The notes beneath the pieces were generated by a model. That model worked only from the letters and a program-made list of their open reading frames with translations, searched no databases and was not told where the DNA came from. Below, piece by piece: positions 51,207 through 59,992 of a DNA stretch of 64,000 nt (the stretch's first letter is position 1; each line of letters starts with the position of its first letter). The translations under genes were made by a program, and so were the position numbers. Where the stretch lies: assembly GCF_023223525.1 (NCBI RefSeq), contig NZ_JALPRX010000068.1:1-64000 (forward strand), given 5' to 3'. This stretch comes from Roseomonas acroporae (GTDB lineage Bacteria > Pseudomonadota > Alphaproteobacteria > Acetobacterales > Acetobacteraceae).

Positions 51207-53867
51207 TTGAGCCTGTCTGCCGACCAGGCGGCCCCGCGCCCGCGCAAGCTCCTGGCGGGCACCCTGCCGGATCTCGGCCTCGTCGCGCTGATCCTCGCGG
51301 TGATCTGGCTCGCCATCGGCTACCGCCTGACGCAGCAGCGCGACGACATGCTGCGGGAGACCATCCGCACCGCCACCAACATCTCCGCCGCCGCCGAGCA
51401 GGGCATCGCCCGCACCATCGAGGCGATCGATCAGCGCCTGCTCTTCGTGCGCGAGGCCTACCGGCGCGATCCCGCCGGCTTCAGCCTGGACTTCATCAGC
51501 CGCGGCAACGGCTACTTCGACGGCATGATGGTGCAGCTCGCCGTGATCGGGCCGGACGGGAAGCTGCTGATGAGCAACCTCGGCCGGCCGGAGCAGCCGA
51601 CCGACCTGTCCGACCGGGTGCATTTCCGCGTCCAGCGCGAGCGTCCGGACGAGGACTTCCTGTTCGTCAGCGTGCCGGTGCTCGGGCGGGTGTCCAACCG
51701 CTGGTCGGTGCAGTTCACCCGCAAGCTCTACGCGCCGGACGGCGCCTTCGCCGGGGTGATCGTCTGCTCGCTCGATCCGTACTGGCTCACCCAGCTCTTC
51801 GAGAGCCTCGACATCCGCGGCAACCTGCTGCTGGTCGGCCAGCACGACCGGATCGTGCGGGCGGAGGCGCCCTCGCACGGCCTGCTGGGCCGGGTGGCGC
51901 AGCTCTCGCCGGAGGCCCGGGCGGGGGCCGAGTCCGGCCACTTCCACCTCGACGGCGCGGCGGATGGCGGCGGCGGCCGGATCGTCGGCTTCCACCGGCT
52001 GCGCAACCACCCGCTGATGGTGATGGTCGGCCTCGATACGGCCCCCCTGCTCGCCGCCTATGCCCGGCTGCGCAACCAGGCCCTGCTGGTCGGGCTCGGG
52101 CTTTCGGTGCTGGTGCTCGGGCTGGGCGCGCTGCTGGTCCACCACCGCCACCGGCTGCTGCTCTCGCGGCAGTCGCTGCGCAACGCCATCGAGAACATCG
52201 ACCAGGGGCTGGTGATGGTCGACCGGCATGGGGCGATCCCGGTCTTCAACCGCCGCTTCGCGTCGCTGCTGGGCCTGCCCGCCGCCCTGCTGGCCGGGCG
52301 GCCGCACTTCCACGCCATCGTCCGGTGGCAGATCCAGCAGAACGAGTTCGCCGCCGGCATCGACCCCACCGCGCTGGCGGCCGCGGCCGGGCATGTCTCC
52401 CTGGAGGAGAGCCCGCGTGTCTACGAACGCATCCGGCCCGACGGCACGGTGCTGGAGATACGCAGCCAGCCCCTGGCGGAAGGCGGCGCGGTGCGCACCT
52501 ACACCGACATCACCGCCCGCCGCCGCGCCGAGGAGCGGGTGCGCCACCTCGCCCACCATGACGGGCTGACCGGGCTGGCCAACCGCTTCCTGCTCAGCGA
52601 CCGGCTCGGCCAGGCGATGGCGCACGCCTCGCGCGCCGGGACGATGGTGGCGGTGCTCTGCCTCGACCTCGACCGCTTCAAGCCGGTCAACGACGTGCTG
52701 GGCCACGCCGCGGGGGACAGGCTGCTGGTGCAGGTGGCCGAGCGGCTGCGTACCCTGGCACGCAGCGCCGACACGGTGGCGCGCATCGGCGGCGACGAAT
52801 TCGTGCTGGTGCAGAGCGCCGTGTCGCAGCCCACCGACGCCGCCGAGCTGGCCCGGCGCGTGACGGCGCAGCTGGCCCCACCCTTCGACCTCGACGGGCA
52901 GATGGTCACGGTCGGCACCAGCATCGGCATCGCCCTGTACCCCACCGACGGCGTCGACGAGGAGACGCTGCTCAAGAACGCCGACACCGCGCTCTACCGC
53001 GCCAAGGGCGCCGGGCGCGGCACCACCTGCTTCTTCGAGCCCGGCATGGAGGCCAAGCTGCGCCAGCGCAGCCTGCTGGAGCACGATCTGCGCCTCGCGC
53101 TCGAATCGGACCAGCTCTCGCTGGCCTTCCAGCCGCTCTATGCCTGCGGCACGCGCGACGTCACCGCCGTCGAGGCGCTGGTGCGCTGGCAGCACCCGAC
53201 GCGCGGCGCCCTGCCGCCGACCGAATTCATCCCCGTGGCCGAGGAGAGCGGCCTGATCCAGCCGCTCGGCCGCTGGGTGCTGGAGCGCGCCTGCACCGCC
53301 GCGCTGCGCTGGCCGCGCCCCTACAACGTCGCGGTGAACCTCTCGCCCGCCCAGTTCCGCCACGGCAGGCTGCCCGAGATCGTGGCCGAGGTGCTGGAGC
53401 GGACCGGCCTGCCCGCCGGCCGGCTGGAGATCGAGGTGACCGAGGGGCTGCTGATCGACGACGCCGACGGGGCGCTGGCGGTGATACGCGCCCTGAAGCG
53501 GCAGGGCGTGCGGATCGCGCTCGACGATTTCGGCACCGGCTATTCCAGCCTCGGCTACCTGCGCCGCTTCCCCTTCGACAAGATCAAGATCGACAAGTCC
53601 TTCGTGCAGGCGCTGGAGGCCGATCCCGGGGCGCGGGCGATCGTGGACGCCATCCTGGCCATGGGGCGCAGCCTCAACCTGCAGGTCACGGCCGAGGGCG
53701 TCGAGACCGAGCAGCAGTTCCGCTTCCTGCAGCGGCTTGCCTGCGACGAGGCGCAGGGCTTCCTGCTCGGCCGCCCGATGACGGCCGAGCGGCTGCAGGA
53801 GCTCCTGCTCGCGAACAGCGGCGGCCGGGCGGATGCCCCGCTGACGGCGCTGCACGCCGCGCCCTGA
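51207..53867 (+). CDS. Membrane GGDEF-EAL protein with extracytoplasmic sensor and PAS domain
   Basis: The 886-residue protein combines c-di-GMP synthesis and breakdown domains. Order: first membrane helix (about 23-43), a periplasmic Cache-like sensor (about 45-285), second helix (LVGLGLSVLVLGLGALLVHH, about 295-315), PAS (about 325-435), GGDEF (about 445-620) with intact RIGGDEF (about residue 528), and EAL (about 635-875) with VEALVRW and LDDFGTGYSS. The allosteric I-site RSAD lies exactly five residues before GGDEF, so product inhibition is likely. Both catalytic sets look complete. The start is TTG at 51207, chosen for its GGAGGAAG ribosome-binding site. Confidence 0.94.
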   Translation: MSLSADQAAPRPRKLLAGTLPDLGLVALILAVIWLAIGYRLTQQRDDMLRETIRTATNISAAAEQGIARTIEAIDQRLLFVREAYRRDPAGFSLDFISRGNGYFDGMMVQLAVIGPDGKLLMSNLGRPEQPTDLSDRVHFRVQRERPDEDFLFVSVPVLGRVSNRWSVQFTRKLYAPDGAFAGVIVCSLDPYWLTQLFESLDIRGNLLLVGQHDRIVRAEAPSHGLLGRVAQLSPEARAGAESGHFHLDGAADGGGGRIVGFHRLRNHPLMVMVGLDTAPLLAAYARLRNQALLVGLGLSVLVLGLGALLVHHRHRLLLSRQSLRNAIENIDQGLVMVDRHGAIPVFNRRFASLLGLPAALLAGRPHFHAIVRWQIQQNEFAAGIDPTALAAAAGHVSLEESPRVYERIRPDGTVLEIRSQPLAEGGAVRTYTDITARRRAEERVRHLAHHDGLTGLANRFLLSDRLGQAMAHASRAGTMVAVLCLDLDRFKPVNDVLGHAAGDRLLVQVAERLRTLARSADTVARIGGDEFVLVQSAVSQPTDAAELARRVTAQLAPPFDLDGQMVTVGTSIGIALYPTDGVDEETLLKNADTALYRAKGAGRGTTCFFEPGMEAKLRQRSLLEHDLRLALESDQLSLAFQPLYACGTRDVTAVEALVRWQHPTRGALPPTEFIPVAEESGLIQPLGRWVLERACTAALRWPRPYNVAVNLSPAQFRHGRLPEIVAEVLERTGLPAGRLEIEVTEGLLIDDADGALAVIRALKRQGVRIALDDFGTGYSSLGYLRRFPFDKIKIDKSFVQALEADPGARAIVDAILAMGRSLNLQVTAEGVETEQQFRFLQRLACDEAQGFLLGRPMTAERLQELLLANSGGRADAPLTALHAAP

Positions 53868-54008
53868 GGGCGGGCCGGCACGCGCCGCGGGCCGGGAGCC
53901 GGTGCCGGGGGCGGGCCGGGATCCGGCGCCCGGAGCGGCCCCCACCGGCGGAGAAGGCCGCGGGAGGAGGCGGCGGGAGAGGTCGGGCGGGTCGAGCCGC
54001 CGGCGGCA

Positions 54009-54443
54009 TCAGCCGCCGTCGGGCCGCACCACCAGGAGGGTGCCGTCCACGCCCTCCACCCGCACCCGCGTTCCCGCCGGCAGGGGCGGCAGGCCGCGTG
54101 CCGGGCGCGCCGCCCAGTCGGAGTCGCCGAGGCGCACCCGCAGCACCGTCCCCTCGTCCGACAGCACCATGCCGAGGCGGCCGGCCAGGCCGGAGTCGGG
54201 CTGGTTCAGCGCCGGCCGCGCCCGCCGCGCGGCGGCGCGCACCCGCAGCGCCGCCGTGATGGAGGCGGCGAGCAGCGCCACGAACAGCAGCACCACGGCC
54301 CAGAAGGGCGCGTCGAACAGCAGCACGAAGCCGCCGGTGACGACCGCCGCGATGCCGATCCAGAGCAGGAAGGCGCCGGGCAGGGCCAGCTCGGCCGCGA
54401 GCAGGACGCAGCCGGCGAGGATCCAGATCAGGCCTGGTTCCAC
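54009..54443 (-). CDS. NfeD-like membrane protein
   Basis: The 144-residue protein has three hydrophobic segments in the first 70 residues (IWILAGCVLLAAELALPGAF, then two more) and a C-terminal OB-fold (GRLGMVLSDEGTVLRVRLGD, RVRVEGVDGTLLVVRP), matching the short NfeD (NfeD1b/YbbK) proteins that partner with SPFH proteins. The GTG start at 54443 lies inside the 3' end of the SPFH gene (16-bp overlap), so they are co-translated, the usual pairing. Together they probably organise membrane microdomains or protein quality control. Confidence 0.93.
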   Translation of the reverse strand: MEPGLIWILAGCVLLAAELALPGAFLLWIGIAAVVTGGFVLLFDAPFWAVVLLFVALLAASITAALRVRAAARRARPALNQPDSGLAGRLGMVLSDEGTVLRVRLGDSDWAARPARGLPPLPAGTRVRVEGVDGTLLVVRPDGG

Positions 54444-55453
54444 GGATTGCCTCCCCGGCCGGTCTCCGGCGACGGCCGCCCGGTCCCCGTTCCCGTTCCC
54501 GGGCCCGGGCCCGGCCCGGGCGGCGGGGCCGCGCCGGGCGGCCGGTCGCCGGCGCGCAGCAGCTCCAGCGCGGCGGTGACGCCGCCGGCCAGCGCCGCCG
54601 ATTCCATCGGCACCAGCACGAGCTTCTGCGCCGGGTTGCCGGCCAGCACCTCGAAGGCCTTCACGTACTTGTCGGCGATGAAGTAGCGCAGCGCGTCGCC
54701 GCCGGCGCCGGCGGCGGCCTCGGCCACCAGGCGCGTCGCCTCGGCCTCGGCGGCGGCGAGGCGCTCGCGCGCCGTGGCGTCGCGCTGCGCCGCCTCCTGC
54801 CGGCCCTCGGCGTCGAGGATCTGCGCCTGCTTGCGGCCCTCGGCGCGCTTCACCTCGGCCTCGCGCTCGCCCTCGGCCTTGGCGACGGTGGCGCGCCGCT
54901 CGCGCTCGGCGGTCATCTGCAGGTTCATGGCGCGGATCAGGTTCTCCGGCGGCTCGATCTTGCGGATCTCGACGCGGCTGACCTTCACCCCCCAGGGGTC
55001 GGTCGCGCCGTCCAGCGTGGTGAGCAGGGAGGAGTTGATCCGCTCGCGGCCCGAGAGCGTCGCGTCGAGGTCCATCTCGCCGATCACGGCGCGGATGTTG
55101 GTCATGGCGATGGCGGTCAGCGCCTGCTTCAGGGACTGCACCTGGTAGGCGGCCTTGGCGGGGTCCATCACCCGGAAATACACGATGCCGTCCGTGGTGA
55201 CGCTGGCGTTGTCGCGCGTGATTACCGCCTGCTCGGGGATGTCGAGCACCTGCTCCTGCACGTTGAGGCGCCGGCCGATCACGTCGATGAAGGGAATGAT
55301 GAAGTGCAGGCCGGGCTGGAGCATGTGGGTGAAGGCGCCGAAGCGCTCCACCGTCCAGACCTCGCCCTGCGGCACGGTGCAGATGCCCTTGGCCGCGGTG
55401 AAGGCCGCGAGCAGCAGCAGGACGAGCAGGACGATGGTGGAGCCGGTGAGCAT
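54428..55453 (-). CDS. SPFH/band-7 (stomatin-like, QmcA) membrane protein
   Basis: 341 residues: an N-terminal membrane anchor (MLTGSTIVLLVLLLLAAFTA), the SPFH domain (VPQGEVWTVERFGAFTHMLQ, GLHFIIPFIDVIGRR, ITRDNASVTTDGIVYFRVMD), and a coiled-coil region rich in Ala, Glu and Arg (AEGEREAEVKRAEGRKQAQ). The C-terminus is a Gly/Pro/Thr tail. Such proteins form oligomeric rings at the inner membrane. The ATG at 55453 is chosen because the anchor begins there; the longer upstream frame runs into the R1 element. Confidence 0.94.
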   Translation of the reverse strand: MLTGSTIVLLVLLLLAAFTAAKGICTVPQGEVWTVERFGAFTHMLQPGLHFIIPFIDVIGRRLNVQEQVLDIPEQAVITRDNASVTTDGIVYFRVMDPAKAAYQVQSLKQALTAIAMTNIRAVIGEMDLDATLSGRERINSSLLTTLDGATDPWGVKVSRVEIRKIEPPENLIRAMNLQMTAERERRATVAKAEGEREAEVKRAEGRKQAQILDAEGRQEAAQRDATARERLAAAEAEATRLVAEAAAGAGGDALRYFIADKYVKAFEVLAGNPAQKLVLVPMESAALAGGVTAALELLRAGDRPPGAAPPPGPGPGPGTGTGTGRPSPETGRGGNPWNQA

Positions 55454-55548
55454 GGGCGGGTTCCCGCTGGTTGGCGCCGGCGCCGTCGTGCCGGAGGCGG
55501 CCGGACGAGCAGCCTCCGGGCGCCGACGCGGCCCCGGGGATGGCCAGA

Positions 55549-55656
55549 CTAGAGCCGTTCCGGCCTGACTGTATCGGGACGGAACGGCTCCGGCCTTTCG
55601 GTTCTTCGCATTTTCCGGGTCGCCGGGTGAGGACACCCGGCCTGAAAATGCTCTAG
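55549..55656 (-). repeat. Dispersed palindromic element, type R1 (best-preserved copy)
   Basis: This 108-bp copy is bounded by CTAGAGC (55549-55555) and GCTCTAG (55650-55656). On the minus strand: GCATTTTCAGGC, CGGGTGTCCTCACCCGGCGA, CCCGGAAAATGCGAAGAACC, then AGCCGTTCCG / CGGAACGGCT inverted arms. The matched ends suggest a mobile or formerly mobile palindromic unit. It lies between the divergent SPFH and MaoC-like genes. Confidence 0.8.
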
Positions 55657-55811
55657 CCCGCCCGGCTTACGGAGTCGCGCCGGCCACCCGCGCCCCGCCG
55701 GGGCCGCGCCGGGCTCGCCACCGAAGCTGCCACCGAAGCTGCCCACCGGGGCGACAGCGGGCGCGCCCTGCCCTACCCTGTCCCTCCTGCCGCCACGCCG
55801 ACCGGGGATCC
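55657..55811. other. Upstream region of the MaoC-like gene
   Basis: Together with 55454-55548 this is the rest of a 358-bp gap. It has a direct repeat (GCCACCGAAGCT twice near 55719-55742) and a GGGGATCC context before the start at 55812. No promoter is clear. Confidence 0.35.
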
Positions 55812-56303
55812 ATGAGCCGCGAACCGGACGACCTTCCGCCTCCTCCCCGGCCCCTGCCCGCCGAGCCGCTCGCCTCGCTCGACCAGCTCCTGCCCGGGCA
55901 GGCCTGGGCGATCGGCACGCTCTCGCTCAGTGCCGCGGAGATCGTGGAGTTCGCCCGCCGCTACGACCCGCAGCCCTTCCACCTCGACCCGGAGGCGGCG
56001 AAGGACTCGATCTTCCGCGAGCTGGTGGCGAGCGGGCTGCACACCTACGCCGCCGTCTTCTCGCTGGTGATCCAAAGCAACCTGCTGCGCGCGATCAGCC
56101 TGGGCGGCAACGCCTTCGAGCTGCGCTGGCCGGCGCCGCTGCGTCCCGACGAACCGGTCTCGGTACGGGTCGAGGTGCTGGCCGTGACGCCCTCCCGCAC
56201 CCGGTCCACGCGCGGCACGGCGCGGCTGCGCTACGTCGCGACCAGGGTCGCGGACGGGGTGGTGGTGCTGGACGCGGTCGGCCATCACATCCTGCGCCGC
56301 TGA
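55812..56303 (+). CDS. MaoC-like hotdog dehydratase
   Basis: The 163-residue protein has the MaoC/R-hydratase motif: EFARRYDPQPFHLDPEAAKD with FRELVASGLHT downstream (the hydratase 2 Asp/His region), and the strand DEPVSVRVEVLAVTPSRTR. Members hydrate enoyl-CoA or dehydrate hydroxyacyl-CoA. Thirty N-terminal residues are proline-rich and variable. It is followed after 96 bp by pyrB with a 12-C homopolymer in the gap. Substrate unknown. Confidence 0.9.
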   Translation: MSREPDDLPPPPRPLPAEPLASLDQLLPGQAWAIGTLSLSAAEIVEFARRYDPQPFHLDPEAAKDSIFRELVASGLHTYAAVFSLVIQSNLLRAISLGGNAFELRWPAPLRPDEPVSVRVEVLAVTPSRTRSTRGTARLRYVATRVADGVVVLDAVGHHILRR

Positions 56304-56399
56304 GCCGCGGCGCCCGTCGCGCCCCCCCCCCCCGCCCCCCACGCTCCTGCCCACGCCCCTGGCCTCGCCCAGCCGGCAACCTTCTCCGGACGATCCGCC

Positions 56400-57338
56400 A
56401 TGCTGCCCTTCCCGCACCGCCACCTGCTCGCCATCCAGGGGCTGGAGCCGCCCTACATCGCGGACCTGCTCGACCTCGCCGAGAGCTACGCGCTGCTCAA
56501 CCGCTCGGGCAAGACGCAGCGCGACCTGCTGCGCGGGCGGACGCTGATCAACCTGTTCTTCGAGGACAGCACGCGCACGCGCACGAGCTTCGAGCTGGCC
56601 GGCAAGCGGCTCGGCGCCGACGTGATCAACATGTCGGTCTCGACCAGCAGCGTGAACAAGGGCGAGACGCTGCTCGACACCGCCTCGACGCTGAACGCGA
56701 TGCACTGCGACCTGCTGGTGGTGCGCCACGCGCAGTCCGGCGCGCCGGCGCTGCTGGCGCAGAAGGTGGATGCCGCCGTGATCAACGCCGGCGACGGCAC
56801 GCACGAGCACCCGACCCAGGCGCTGCTCGACGCGCTGACCATCCGCCGGCGCAAGGGGCGGCTGGAGAACCTCGTCGTCGCGATCTGCGGCGACGTGCTG
56901 CACAGCCGCGTCGCGCGCTCCAACATCCACCTGCTCTCGGCGATGAACAGCCGGGTGCGGCTGGTCGGGCCGCCGACGCTGATGCCGGCCGCCGCCGAGC
57001 GGATGGGCGTCGAGGTGTTCCACGACATGCGCCAGGGCCTCGCGGGCGCCGACGTGGTGATGATGCTGCGGCTGCAGAAGGAGCGGATGCAGGCGGGACT
57101 CGTGCCCTCCTCGCGCGAGTTCTTCCGCTTCTACGGCCTCGACGCGGAGAAGCTGGCCTTCGCGAAGCCGGACGCGCTGGTGATGCACCCGGGGCCGATG
57201 AACCGCGGCGTCGAGATCGACAGCGCGGTGGCCGACGACCCGGCGCGCAGCGTGATCGGCGAGCAGGTGGAGATGGGCGTCGCGGTGCGCATGGCGGTGC
57301 TGGACCTGCTCGCGCGGCAGCTCCGGCGCAACGCCTGA
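56400..57338 (+). CDS. pyrB: Aspartate carbamoyltransferase catalytic chain
   Basis: The 312-residue enzyme catalyses the first committed step of pyrimidine synthesis. Carbamoyl-phosphate site: [13 protein letters not shown] (STRTRTS, residues 57-63); the mobile loop [12 protein letters not shown] brings Lys; the aspartate-binding [22 protein letters not shown]; and [10 protein letters not shown] plus [12 protein letters not shown] are all intact. No pyrC or regulatory pyrI gene is next to it in this window. The ATG at 56400 fits the family start. Confidence 0.97.
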   Translation: MLPFPHRHLLAIQGLEPPYIADLLDLAESYALLNRSGKTQRDLLRGRTLINLFFEDSTRTRTSFELAGKRLGADVINMSVSTSSVNKGETLLDTASTLNAMHCDLLVVRHAQSGAPALLAQKVDAAVINAGDGTHEHPTQALLDALTIRRRKGRLENLVVAICGDVLHSRVARSNIHLLSAMNSRVRLVGPPTLMPAAAERMGVEVFHDMRQGLAGADVVMMLRLQKERMQAGLVPSSREFFRFYGLDAEKLAFAKPDALVMHPGPMNRGVEIDSAVADDPARSVIGEQVEMGVAVRMAVLDLLARQLRRNA

Positions 57339-57534
57339 GCGGGCCCGCGCCGCCCTCCTTCATCCTCCCGCCCTGGAGGCCATTGGGGGGCGAGGCCCCC
57401 TTCGGATCTCCCGTATCGGGAAAGGCGGCCCGGCCGTCGCAACACCCGGGCCCCGGACGGACAGAGTTGCAGGAGGGCCTCGCCCACCCGCCGGGATGGG
57501 TCCGGGAAGGGCAGCGCCCTGCCCGGGGATGGTG
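57339..57534. repeat. R3 intergenic repeat after pyrB
   Basis: The 196-bp convergent gap has GGGGGGCGAGGCCCCC, GAGGGCCTCGCCC and GGGAAGGGCAGCGCCCTGCCC, similar to the R3 segments near 27240-27480 and 38340-38370. These hairpins may end transcription of both converging genes. Confidence 0.6.
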
Positions 57535-58530
57535 TCAGGCCGCCTCCGGCTCCCGGTACAGCCCCGCGGCCATCGCCGCCTGCTTCGCCAGCCCGATCAC
57601 GAGGTCCAGCGTCGGCGTCGCCACGCCGAGCTTGCGCGCGAGGCGAAGCGGCACCGCCCATTGCGCCTCGATCTCCATGGGCCGGCCCAGCTCCAGGTCC
57701 TGCAGGATGGAAGGCTTGTGCGCGATGCCGGCGCTGTGCTGCATGCGCTTCTCCACCGAGATCGCCACCTCGCGGCCGAGGGCGCGGGCGATCGCCAGCG
57801 CCTCGTGCGTCATGCGCTCGGCCGCCCGCATCACGGCCGGCTCCCGGTAGGCGTCCCTGATTCCCTGCCGGCCGAGCACGCAGAGCGGGCCGTTGGCGAT
57901 GTTGCCGACCAGCTTGGCCCAGACCTCGGTGCGGATGTCGGAGACGACGGGCGACTGGAAGCCGCCATCGGCGGCGATGGCGGCGGCGATCGCCTCGGCG
58001 CGCGGGCTGGCGCTGCCGTCCGGCTCGCCCAGCAGCAGGCGGTTGCGGTCGTGCTCGGTGTGGATCACGCCGGGCTCGACCACGGTGCAGGCGGAGTAGA
58101 CGACGCCGCCCAGGGTGCGCCCGATGCCGACCGCGCGACGCACCGCCTCGCCCGGGTCGAGCGTCGGCAGGCGGGTGCCGTCCAGCGGGCCGCCATCGTG
58201 GTCGAAGTACCACCAGGGGATGCCGTTCATCACGAAGGCGACGGTGGTGTCGGGCCCCAGCAGCGGCCCGATCGCGGCGGCCACCGAGGGCAGGGCGGGC
58301 TGCTTCGTGGTCACCAGCACCGCGTCCTGCGGGCCGAGTTCCGCCGGGTCGGCGGCGGCGCGCGGGCGGGCGTGCAGCACGCCGCCCGGAGCGTGCACGG
58401 TCAGGCCGCGCTCGCGGATCGCCTCGAGCTGGGCGCCGCGCGCGACGATGGAAACATCCGCCCCGCCCCGCGCCAGCCGGGTCGCGACATGGCCGCCGAT
58501 CGCACCGGCGCCGAACACGCAGATCCTCAT
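57535..58530 (-). CDS. Ketopantoate reductase-like enzyme (2-dehydropantoate 2-reductase family)
   Basis: The 331-residue protein has the PanE fold: the NADPH motif RICVFGAGAIGGHVATRLARG, VTTKQPAL, the FVMNGIPWWYF loop, a lysine in EVWAKLVGNIANGPLC, and a helical C-domain with catalytic glutamate region (LQDLELGRPMEIEA). It reduces 2-oxoacids such as ketopantoate to the hydroxyacid. Many bacteria have several paralogues, so the pantothenate role is not certain. It is convergent with pyrB. Confidence 0.92.
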   Translation of the reverse strand: MRICVFGAGAIGGHVATRLARGGADVSIVARGAQLEAIRERGLTVHAPGGVLHARPRAAADPAELGPQDAVLVTTKQPALPSVAAAIGPLLGPDTTVAFVMNGIPWWYFDHDGGPLDGTRLPTLDPGEAVRRAVGIGRTLGGVVYSACTVVEPGVIHTEHDRNRLLLGEPDGSASPRAEAIAAAIAADGGFQSPVVSDIRTEVWAKLVGNIANGPLCVLGRQGIRDAYREPAVMRAAERMTHEALAIARALGREVAISVEKRMQHSAGIAHKPSILQDLELGRPMEIEAQWAVPLRLARKLGVATPTLDLVIGLAKQAAMAAGLYREPEAA

Positions 58531-58752
58531 CCGCTCCGATCCTCAGCCCAGGGGCCCATGACGGGCCCCGTGCCCAAGCAGGCCGCCGACGGTTCGCCCC
58601 CGACGGTTCGCCCCCGGCATTCCGCGCCCGCCGCAACGATCGGGCGGGCTCCCGGCGCCGCGCCCGCCGACAGGGTTTCCGAGGCGCGCCGCGCGGTCAA
58701 TGCCCCACCGGCCGGCCCATGGCACCGGGTCGGGCCAGAGAGGCAGGGCCGG

Positions 58753-58804
58753 CGGGTCAGGCCAGCGGGTCAGGCCAGCGGGTCAGGCCAGCGGGTCAGG
58801 CCAG
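58753..58804. repeat. 13-bp tandem repeat copied from the 3' end of the M20 gene
   Basis: CGGGTCAGGCCAG repeats exactly four times (58753, 58766, 58779, 58792). The TCA in the last unit is the stop codon (58796-58798) of the next minus-strand gene, so the gene end, including the stop, has been duplicated downstream in tandem. Confidence 0.9.
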
Positions 58805-59992
58805 CAGGTCGAACGCCGCGCGCGACAGCGCCTGCACGCCGAGGCCGATGCACCCCTCGTCCGGCTGGTAGTCGGCGTTGTGCAGGCTGTCGCGCCGGCC
58901 CGGCGCGCCGGAGCCGACGCGCAGGTGGAAGGCCGGGGCACGCTCGGCGAACAGCGCGAAATCCTCGGCGCCCATGCTGGCCTCGCCCTCGTCCAGCACG
59001 TCGCCGAGCTGCGCCCGCGCCGATTCCACCACGCGCGCCAGCATCGCGTCGTCGTTGCGCAGCGAGGGCACCATGCGCTGGTAGTCCAGCGCGCAGCGCA
59101 CGCGCAGCGCCACCGCCAGCCCGTCGGCGAGGCGGCGCAGCGCGGCCTCGGCCGTGTCGCGCGCGTCGGGGTGCAGGGTGCGTATCGTGCCCTTCAGCGC
59201 CACGCGCTCGGGGATGATGTTGTAGGTGGTGCCGCCGCTGAGCATGCCGACCGTGACCACGGCCGGGTGCAGCGGCCGCACCTCGCGGCTGACCACGGCC
59301 TGCACCTGGCCGACGAAGCTCGCCGCCGCCACGATCGGGTCGATCGCGCCGGAGGGGTGCGCGGCGTGGCCGGAGCGCCCGCGCACGACGAGGTCGAAGC
59401 GGTCCGCCGCGGCGAGCGCCGCGCCGCGCACGTAGCCGAGCCGCCCGACCGGCAGGTGCGGCGCGTTGTGGAAGCCGAGGGCGAGGTCGAAGCGCTCCGG
59501 CCGCGCCTCCCGGTCCATGTCGGCGAGCATGGCGGCGGCGCCCTGCAGAGTCTCCTCGGCCGGCTGGAACACCAGCAGCACCCGGCCGGCGAGCCGCGGC
59601 GCGAGATCGCGCAGCACCGCGGCGACGCCGAGCAGCGTCGCGGTGTGCAGGTCGTGGCCGCATGCGTGCATACGGCCCTCGACGGTGCTGGCGTAGTCGA
59701 GTCCGGTCTCCTCGTGGATCGGCAGCGCGTCGAGATCGGCGCGGATGGCGAGGGTGGGCCCCGGCCGGCCGCCCTCGATGACGCCGAGGATGCCGGTGCC
59801 GCCATAGCCGCCGCGGTGCGGTATGCCGAGGCGGGCGAGTTCGGCGGCCACGATGCCTGCCGTGCGCGTCTCCTCGAAGCCCAGCTCCGGGTGCGCGTGG
59901 ATGTCGCGGCGCAGCGCGACGAGGCGCGGCCCGATCGCCGCGGCCGCCGCCCGGATCGCGCCTTCGGGGTCGTTGTGCAGGGTCGCCGACAT
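58796..59992 (-). CDS. M20-family amidohydrolase (hippurate hydrolase/aminoacylase-like)
   Basis: The 398-residue metal-dependent enzyme has the subfamily D signature: RRDIHAHPELGFEETRT, RADLDALPIHEETGLDY, the metal cysteine/histidine in RMHACGHDLHTAT, FQPAEETLQGAAAML, and the dimerisation-domain SGHAAHPSGAIDP. It hydrolyses N-acyl amino acids or amides. The ATG at 59992 is used because the longer frame upstream is low complexity. It is divergent from the tctBA unit across 711 bp. Its 3' end lies in a 13-bp tandem repeat. Confidence 0.93.
   Translation of the reverse strand: MSATLHNDPEGAIRAAAAAIGPRLVALRRDIHAHPELGFEETRTAGIVAAELARLGIPHRGGYGGTGILGVIEGGRPGPTLAIRADLDALPIHEETGLDYASTVEGRMHACGHDLHTATLLGVAAVLRDLAPRLAGRVLLVFQPAEETLQGAAAMLADMDREARPERFDLALGFHNAPHLPVGRLGYVRGAALAAADRFDLVVRGRSGHAAHPSGAIDPIVAAASFVGQVQAVVSREVRPLHPAVVTVGMLSGGTTYNIIPERVALKGTIRTLHPDARDTAEAALRRLADGLAVALRVRCALDYQRMVPSLRNDDAMLARVVESARAQLGDVLDEGEASMGAEDFALFAERAPAFHLRVGSGAPGRRDSLHNADYQPDEGCIGLGVQALSRAAFDLLA

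Noticed and set aside
50559-53945. 1,128-codon minus-strand frame opposite the GGDEF-EAL gene
   Set aside because: Only its last 97 codons look like protein; the rest is a shadow of the GGDEF-EAL gene.
58753-58804. CRISPR-like direct repeats
   Set aside because: Units are contiguous without spacers, 13 bp only, and no cas genes are present; a simple tandem repeat.
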